The notes below the pieces were generated by a model. The model was not told the DNA's origin and ran no database searches. It was given only the letters and a program-made list of their open reading frames with translations. From the NCBI RefSeq assembly GCF_027627455.1, contig NZ_CP115483.1, forward strand, positions 372,001 to 436,000: a stretch of 64,000 nt of DNA, in the 5' to 3' direction. A program made the position numbers and the translations under genes. This document shows positions 61,426 to 64,000 of the stretch, in pieces; within the stretch, counting starts at the first letter, position 1; each line of letters starts with the position of its first letter. The DNA is from Sphingobacterium sp. SYP-B4668. GTDB taxonomy: Bacteria > Bacteroidota > Bacteroidia > Sphingobacteriales > Sphingobacteriaceae.

Positions 61426-63207
61426 TTATTCGCCCCAGTAAGGATTTTGGCTCAAATTAGGATTTAATTGGCGCTCCTGTACAGGAATCGGGTATAGGTA
61501 GTCTTTATTTTCATCAAATACCTTTGCAATATGGGCATTGATGATGACATTGCCCTTGTTGCCGTTTTCGAGCAAAATCTCCGAACCTAGTTTCAGTAGT
61601 TGTATGCCAGAAGCACTTGGTCTATCCCCTTCATAGATCCAGACATCGTCTTTTCCATCATTATCCAGGTCGAATTTGCCGATACTTGGGAAATACATTC
61701 CTTTAAATTGTCTAGTCACCATTTGGCCATTTTTCCAGCGTATAATATCATCCCAACGGAACGATTCCATGACTAATTCGACGCGACGCTCTCTTCGGAT
61801 TTCGAGAATGATTCCTTTATTGGCACCGGATACATGGGTATAGTCTTTCGATAGATAAGCATCTGGACTAGCATTGGCCTGTAGCAGGTCTAGATTGGGC
61901 ATACTTACGCGGTCGCGGAGCAGCTTGATGGATTTGTCGATATCGGCCTGGGTCAAAGTGCCCAGCTCGGCTTTCGCTTCGGCATAATTGAGCAAGACCT
62001 CTGCATATCGGAATAGGGGCATATCGTTTTCAGACCGATTAAAATTGTCATACTTGACATCTCCGACAAACTTAATCAATTGGTAACCAGTTACTGAGTT
62101 GCCAAAATTTGGGGCTATATTGGCCGAGCCGCCAATACGCCTATACCCCGGCGTACGGATGGTTTGGCTGAGGCGCGGGTCACGATCCACAATCTCTTCC
62201 TTGAAGGTCATGGTGGCGTAGTTGGCCTTGTCCGTAAACCTGCTACCATCTTTCATTAAATAGGAGTCTACCAAATTCTTGTCTAGACCGGGCTTGCCGT
62301 AGGAAGCCGTAATGGTGTAATAGTTGACGTTATGCCAGATTTGCAAGGCATCGGAAAATTTTCTGGCTAAAATAACTTCTTGCGGAATACTGTTGACACT
62401 GTAGAACAAAGCGCCATAAGAAGTTGCTCCAGCTGCATTATAGATGCTATACTGCTTGCCCTCGATTACTTTGTTGGCGGCATCGGCGGCTTGTTCCAGT
62501 AGCTTGTTGGCATCGGGCAAGTTGAATTCGACGTGATATTTTCGAAAAGTTCCTTCAAAAAGAGCCACTCGTGATTTTAAGGCCAAGGCTGTCCATTTGG
62601 TGACCTTCTCATCGCTCTTGGTGCTGGAGAGATGCTCGATGGCATAATCCAGATCGGCTAGGATATTAGTGACAACCAGGGTTCGAGGATCTCGGGGTTT
62701 CTTGAGCTGTTCTTCATCATTTTGATCGATGACCTTGTCGTACCAAGGCACATCCCCGAAGCGCTTGAGCTTGTCAAAGTAAAAGTATGCTCTGAAAAAG
62801 CGGGCCTCTGCTGCATAAGGAGCTGCAGCTGCTTCCGCAACGGTAGTAAAGCAGTTTTCAAGAAAGTAATTGATATTTCGCAAATTGGTCCAGGTCCATC
62901 CGCCGCCGCTGACGGGGACCTGTCTTTTGCCTGTGAGCTCATCATCCAAGGTGGTCTTCACGATATTGTCCACAGACTCATTGTACACGCCCTCTGCTGA
63001 TGGGAAAGCTACATCGTAGAATGATTTGGTAAAAAGTGCGAGATCCTTCTCCGTCTTAAAAGACGCCTCTGGGGCGATACTAGATTCGGGCAAGCGGTCT
63101 AGGTAGTCTTTGGAGCAAGACATCAACAGACATCCTGCCAAGACATATATGTAGTGTATGTGTTTCATCAGTTTTGTGATAGGATTGGTATTCATGTGTT
63201 GGTACAT
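61426..63207 (-). CDS. RagB/SusD family outer-membrane lipoprotein
   Basis: 593 residues if started at ATG 63207, which overlaps the SusC stop as TAATG and suggests coupling; ATG 63168 (MKHIHYIYVLAGCLLMSC) gives the better signal length. The lipobox is LLMSC, then SKDYLDRLPESSIAPEASF. EVILARKFSDALQIWHNVNYYT, ADIDKSIKLLRDRVSMPNL and ILEIRRERRVELVMESFRWDDIIRWKNGQ are the SusD C-terminal pattern, ending PVQERQLNPNLSQNPYWGE. It pairs with the SusC fragment just upstream on the minus strand. Somewhat longer than the copies at 16698 and 57386. Confidence 0.95.
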   Translation of the reverse strand: MYQHMNTNPITKLMKHIHYIYVLAGCLLMSCSKDYLDRLPESSIAPEASFKTEKDLALFTKSFYDVAFPSAEGVYNESVDNIVKTTLDDELTGKRQVPVSGGGWTWTNLRNINYFLENCFTTVAEAAAAPYAAEARFFRAYFYFDKLKRFGDVPWYDKVIDQNDEEQLKKPRDPRTLVVTNILADLDYAIEHLSSTKSDEKVTKWTALALKSRVALFEGTFRKYHVEFNLPDANKLLEQAADAANKVIEGKQYSIYNAAGATSYGALFYSVNSIPQEVILARKFSDALQIWHNVNYYTITASYGKPGLDKNLVDSYLMKDGSRFTDKANYATMTFKEEIVDRDPRLSQTIRTPGYRRIGGSANIAPNFGNSVTGYQLIKFVGDVKYDNFNRSENDMPLFRYAEVLLNYAEAKAELGTLTQADIDKSIKLLRDRVSMPNLDLLQANASPDAYLSKDYTHVSGANKGIILEIRRERRVELVMESFRWDDIIRWKNGQMVTRQFKGMYFPSIGKFDLDNDGKDDVWIYEGDRPSASGIQLLKLGSEILLENGNKGNVIINAHIAKVFDENKDYLYPIPVQERQLNPNLSQNPYWGE

Positions 63208-64000
63208 TAGAAAGTGATATCTAGTCCAAATGAAAAAGTCTTGGACACAGGATAGGACCTACCGTTCGTTTCTTGGGCAGATTGTTCTGGGTCGATGTAC
63301 TTGGAGCGTAGCTTGGTAGCTGTCCAGATATTCTCACCGGATACATAAATGCGTGCATTGCTTAGCTTCACTCGGCTGAGCCAAGACTGCGGTACAGAAT
63401 ATCCCACGGTCAAGTTCTTGAGCCGTATGTAGGCTAAATCTTGCAGATAGCGGTCGGATTTTACGTTCAAGGAGCCTCTGTCATTCAGCGCGATATACCC
63501 CCTTAAGAGCGGATAGTAAGCATCAGTATTCTCGGGGGTCCAGATATCTTCTTCAAAGTCTTTGGGGACAAAGGAGTAATATGGTCGCGAATATGGTCCC
63601 CAGAACTTGTCCGAATTGGCACCTGGCCACCAGTGTTGCCTACCTATACCCTGTAAAAAAGCAGAGATATCGAAGCCATTCCAGTTGGCCCCTAGATTGA
63701 ATCCAAAGGTATAGCGGGGGCGGTTGTTACCGATAATGATCTGATCTCCGGGGTTCATGAGTGTGTTGGTGCCGTTATCGACTTTGCCGTCACCATTTAT
63801 ATCTACAAATTTCAGATCACCAGCCTGCAGCTTGGACCAATCCCCTGGAGCGGCCAGTCGCTGTTTGTCCACGTAGTCTTGAAATCCTTTAGGAACAGCT
63901 GCCGCTTCTTCATTGCTGTTGTAAAATCCATCGGTCCTGTAACCCCAGATCTCTCCCAGTGCCTGCCCCACGTAATAGTTGTTCAATAGCATCTCCTTAT
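63207..64000 (-). CDS. SusC/RagA family transporter, C-terminal part only
   Basis: About 264 residues visible; the frame continues past the window edge. GEIWGYRTDGFYNSNEEAAAVPKGFQDYV, GDLKFVDINGDGKVDNGTNTLMNPGDQIIIGNNRPRYTFGFNLGANWNGFDISAFLQGIGRQHWWPG and YIRLKNLTVGYSVPQSWLSRVKLSNARIYVSGENIWTATKL are the late-barrel pattern of SusC. It ends VSKTFSFGLDITF. Upstream partner of the SusD at 61426. The plug and any STN domain lie outside the window. Confidence 0.95.
   Translation of the reverse strand, partial: KEMLLNNYYVGQALGEIWGYRTDGFYNSNEEAAAVPKGFQDYVDKQRLAAPGDWSKLQAGDLKFVDINGDGKVDNGTNTLMNPGDQIIIGNNRPRYTFGFNLGANWNGFDISAFLQGIGRQHWWPGANSDKFWGPYSRPYYSFVPKDFEEDIWTPENTDAYYPLLRGYIALNDRGSLNVKSDRYLQDLAYIRLKNLTVGYSVPQSWLSRVKLSNARIYVSGENIWTATKLRSKYIDPEQSAQETNGRSYPVSKTFSFGLDITF

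Noticed and set aside
1..64000. tRNA or rRNA genes
   Set aside because: No cloverleaf-like segments or rRNA sequence were recognised by eye on either strand; a short tRNA could still have been missed without a scan.

Overview
The window reads as chromosomal DNA of a Bacteroidota bacterium, most likely Sphingobacteriaceae (Sphingobacterium-like). The grounds are three SusC/SusD pairs, an ECF sigma/FecR pair, DUF6266-type proteins, starts with little Shine-Dalgarno signal, and many short intergenic palindromes. The genus is inferred from gene content only.

Layout. (1) 1-8.7 kb is an AT-rich, mostly co-directional set of small redox and detoxification genes: a hydrolase end, an SDR, two pirins, YceI, DoxX, an NTF2-like protein, two mini-GNATs, a YjdI-type ferredoxin, OsmC and an LLM flavin oxidoreductase. 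(2) 8.7-12.4 kb is a decay zone. It holds the C-terminal end of an RHS/YD-repeat polymorphic toxin gene broken by four small related insertions, a small membrane protein in the immunity position, remnants of other genes and an XRE-type regulator. (3) 12.4-18.1 kb is a G+C-rich TlpA-like/SusC/SusD operon. On the opposite strand follow a tiny secreted protein, an AraC regulator and an unknown gene. (4) 20.7-26.3 kb has a LytTR membrane protein, a small HTH protein, two DUF6266 proteins and three genes that look like holin, CHAP endolysin and spanin, spaced by palindromic repeats. (5) 26.4-48.9 kb is an exopolysaccharide/O-antigen cluster. A winged-helix regulator is followed by UDP-sugar dehydrogenase, rfbBCDA, wecB, flippase, FAD lipoprotein, pyruvyltransferase, glycosyltransferases, polymerase, a beta-helix protein, capEFG, a WbuB-like transferase, a 4-ketoreductase-like SDR and a WecA/WbpL-like initiating transferase. 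(6) 49-51.5 kb carries a four-helix-bundle protein, a WxcM-like cupin and a nucleotidyltransferase among repeats. (7) 51.9-61.2 kb is a sigma/anti-sigma-controlled SusCD locus with an SGNH hydrolase and an FAD lipoprotein. (8) 61.4-64 kb has a SusD and the end of a SusC on the minus strand.

How it fits together. The polysaccharide cluster can supply dTDP-rhamnose, a UDP-HexNAc uronic acid and UDP-FucNAc-type sugars, start the chain on undecaprenyl phosphate, assemble a branched or pyruvylated unit, flip it and polymerise it. The SusCD loci import external polymers. A pair of paralogous FAD lipoproteins links the two, one in the polysaccharide cluster and one in the SusCD operon.

Most notable: removing four insertions of 64, 64, 60 and 51 bp restores the conserved RHS frame codon for codon. 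Three have a 4-bp TTAT/ATAA duplication and share a core, so they look like an undescribed miniature mobile element. Sixteen copies of one palindrome are split by orientation on either side of the polysaccharide cluster. A compact lysis-like cassette lies outside any visible prophage.
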